This document shows, in pieces, positions 63,838-64,000 of a stretch of DNA of 64,000 bases. The position numbers and the translations under genes were made by a program. Numbering within the stretch: position 1 is the stretch's first letter; each line of letters starts with the position of its first letter. The notes under the pieces are model-generated. The model saw only the letters and a list, made by a program, of their open reading frames with translations. It was not told the origin of the DNA and did no database searches. The DNA comes from Oceanidesulfovibrio indonesiensis (GTDB taxonomy: Bacteria > Desulfobacterota > Desulfovibrionia > Desulfovibrionales > Desulfovibrionaceae). The stretch is from assembly GCF_007625075.1 (NCBI RefSeq), contig NZ_QMIE01000003.1, positions 167,326 to 231,325 on the forward strand, read 5' to 3'.

Positions 63838-64000
63838 GTTTTCCCGTCGTGTCGTCGCCCGATTCATCAGAGACGCCGCAAGCGCCTCGCGGATCGCATC
63901 GGAACGACAACCGCCCTTCGAAGGTGGCGCGTACGGCACTACGCGAAAACGCGCCTCGTCACCACGCGGTCTGAGCGATACACGGGGTGGGCCTTGGGGG
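63838..64000. other. Right-edge sequence without a recognised gene
   Basis: The 163 bases after the tRNA contain no supportable gene within the window. A gene could begin beyond the edge. Confidence 0.4.

Overview
The window looks like chromosome of a high-GC, Gram-negative, motile, anaerobic deltaproteobacterium of the Desulfovibrio type (Desulfobacterota, Desulfovibrionaceae). The evidence is gene content: a flgF-G-A-H-I-J-N-K-L-csrA-fliW hook operon with a nearby flgM, a Tol-Pal operon, and many family-specific proteins of unknown function. No species is claimed. Most of the sequence is densely packed chromosomal DNA with two visibly AT-rich exceptions, one gene at 20.3-20.7 kb and one island at 31.3-32.8 kb.

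Layout. 1-4.4 kb holds small accessory genes: a CI-like repressor cut by the window edge, a stand-alone glycogen-binding module, an excisionase-like DNA-binding protein, a HU protein with a long tail, and a PAS histidine kinase. 4.4-9.4 kb is a minus-strand housekeeping operon running rplU-rpmA-obgE-proB-(flippase-like membrane protein)-thiD. 9.4-13.2 kb encodes envelope proteins: an esterase lipoprotein, a TPR protein, a lipoprotein and a SWIM-finger membrane protein. 13.2-20.2 kb has nth, cutA, a three-kinase operon (PfkB, APH-like, APS-kinase-like), miaB, a bifunctional-nuclease-family gene and a PHP phosphoesterase. 20.3-25.2 kb has the AT-rich orphan gene and a two-component system divergent from an exported VWA protein. 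25.4-30.5 kb is sir2-tolQ-tolR-tolA-tolB-pal. 30.6-33.6 kb holds tag, the AT-rich PIN two-gene island and a QueG-like iron-sulphur protein. 33.9-41.7 kb has two tandem PP2C phosphatases, a class A beta-lactamase-like hydrolase, an UbiB-like kinase with a small partner, a lytic transglycosylase and a SpoIIE phosphatase. 41.8-46.7 kb carries a TreS-maltokinase fusion and malQ. 46.9-50.4 kb carries an amidoligase and a class I glutamine amidotransferase whose reading frames overlap, then a Tat-exported amidohydrolase. 50.6-51.3 kb is maf. 51.5-63.6 kb is flagellar, and tRNA-Gly(CCC) lies at 63.8 kb.

The flagellar block is the best-connected part. A strong sigma-54-type promoter in front of flgF can drive rod, P-ring, L-ring, hook-junction and chaperone genes, ending with the post-transcriptional regulators CsrA and FliW. 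FlgM, convergent with this operon, sits behind a sigma-28-like promoter, which fits a late-gene feedback loop. FlgJ is here a rod-binding domain fused to an M23 peptidase. The parts most likely to hold undescribed biology are the PIN/large-partner island, the amidoligase-amidotransferase pair, and the PfkB/APH/APS-kinase-like operon. All functional statements rest on reading the translated sequence; no database search was run.
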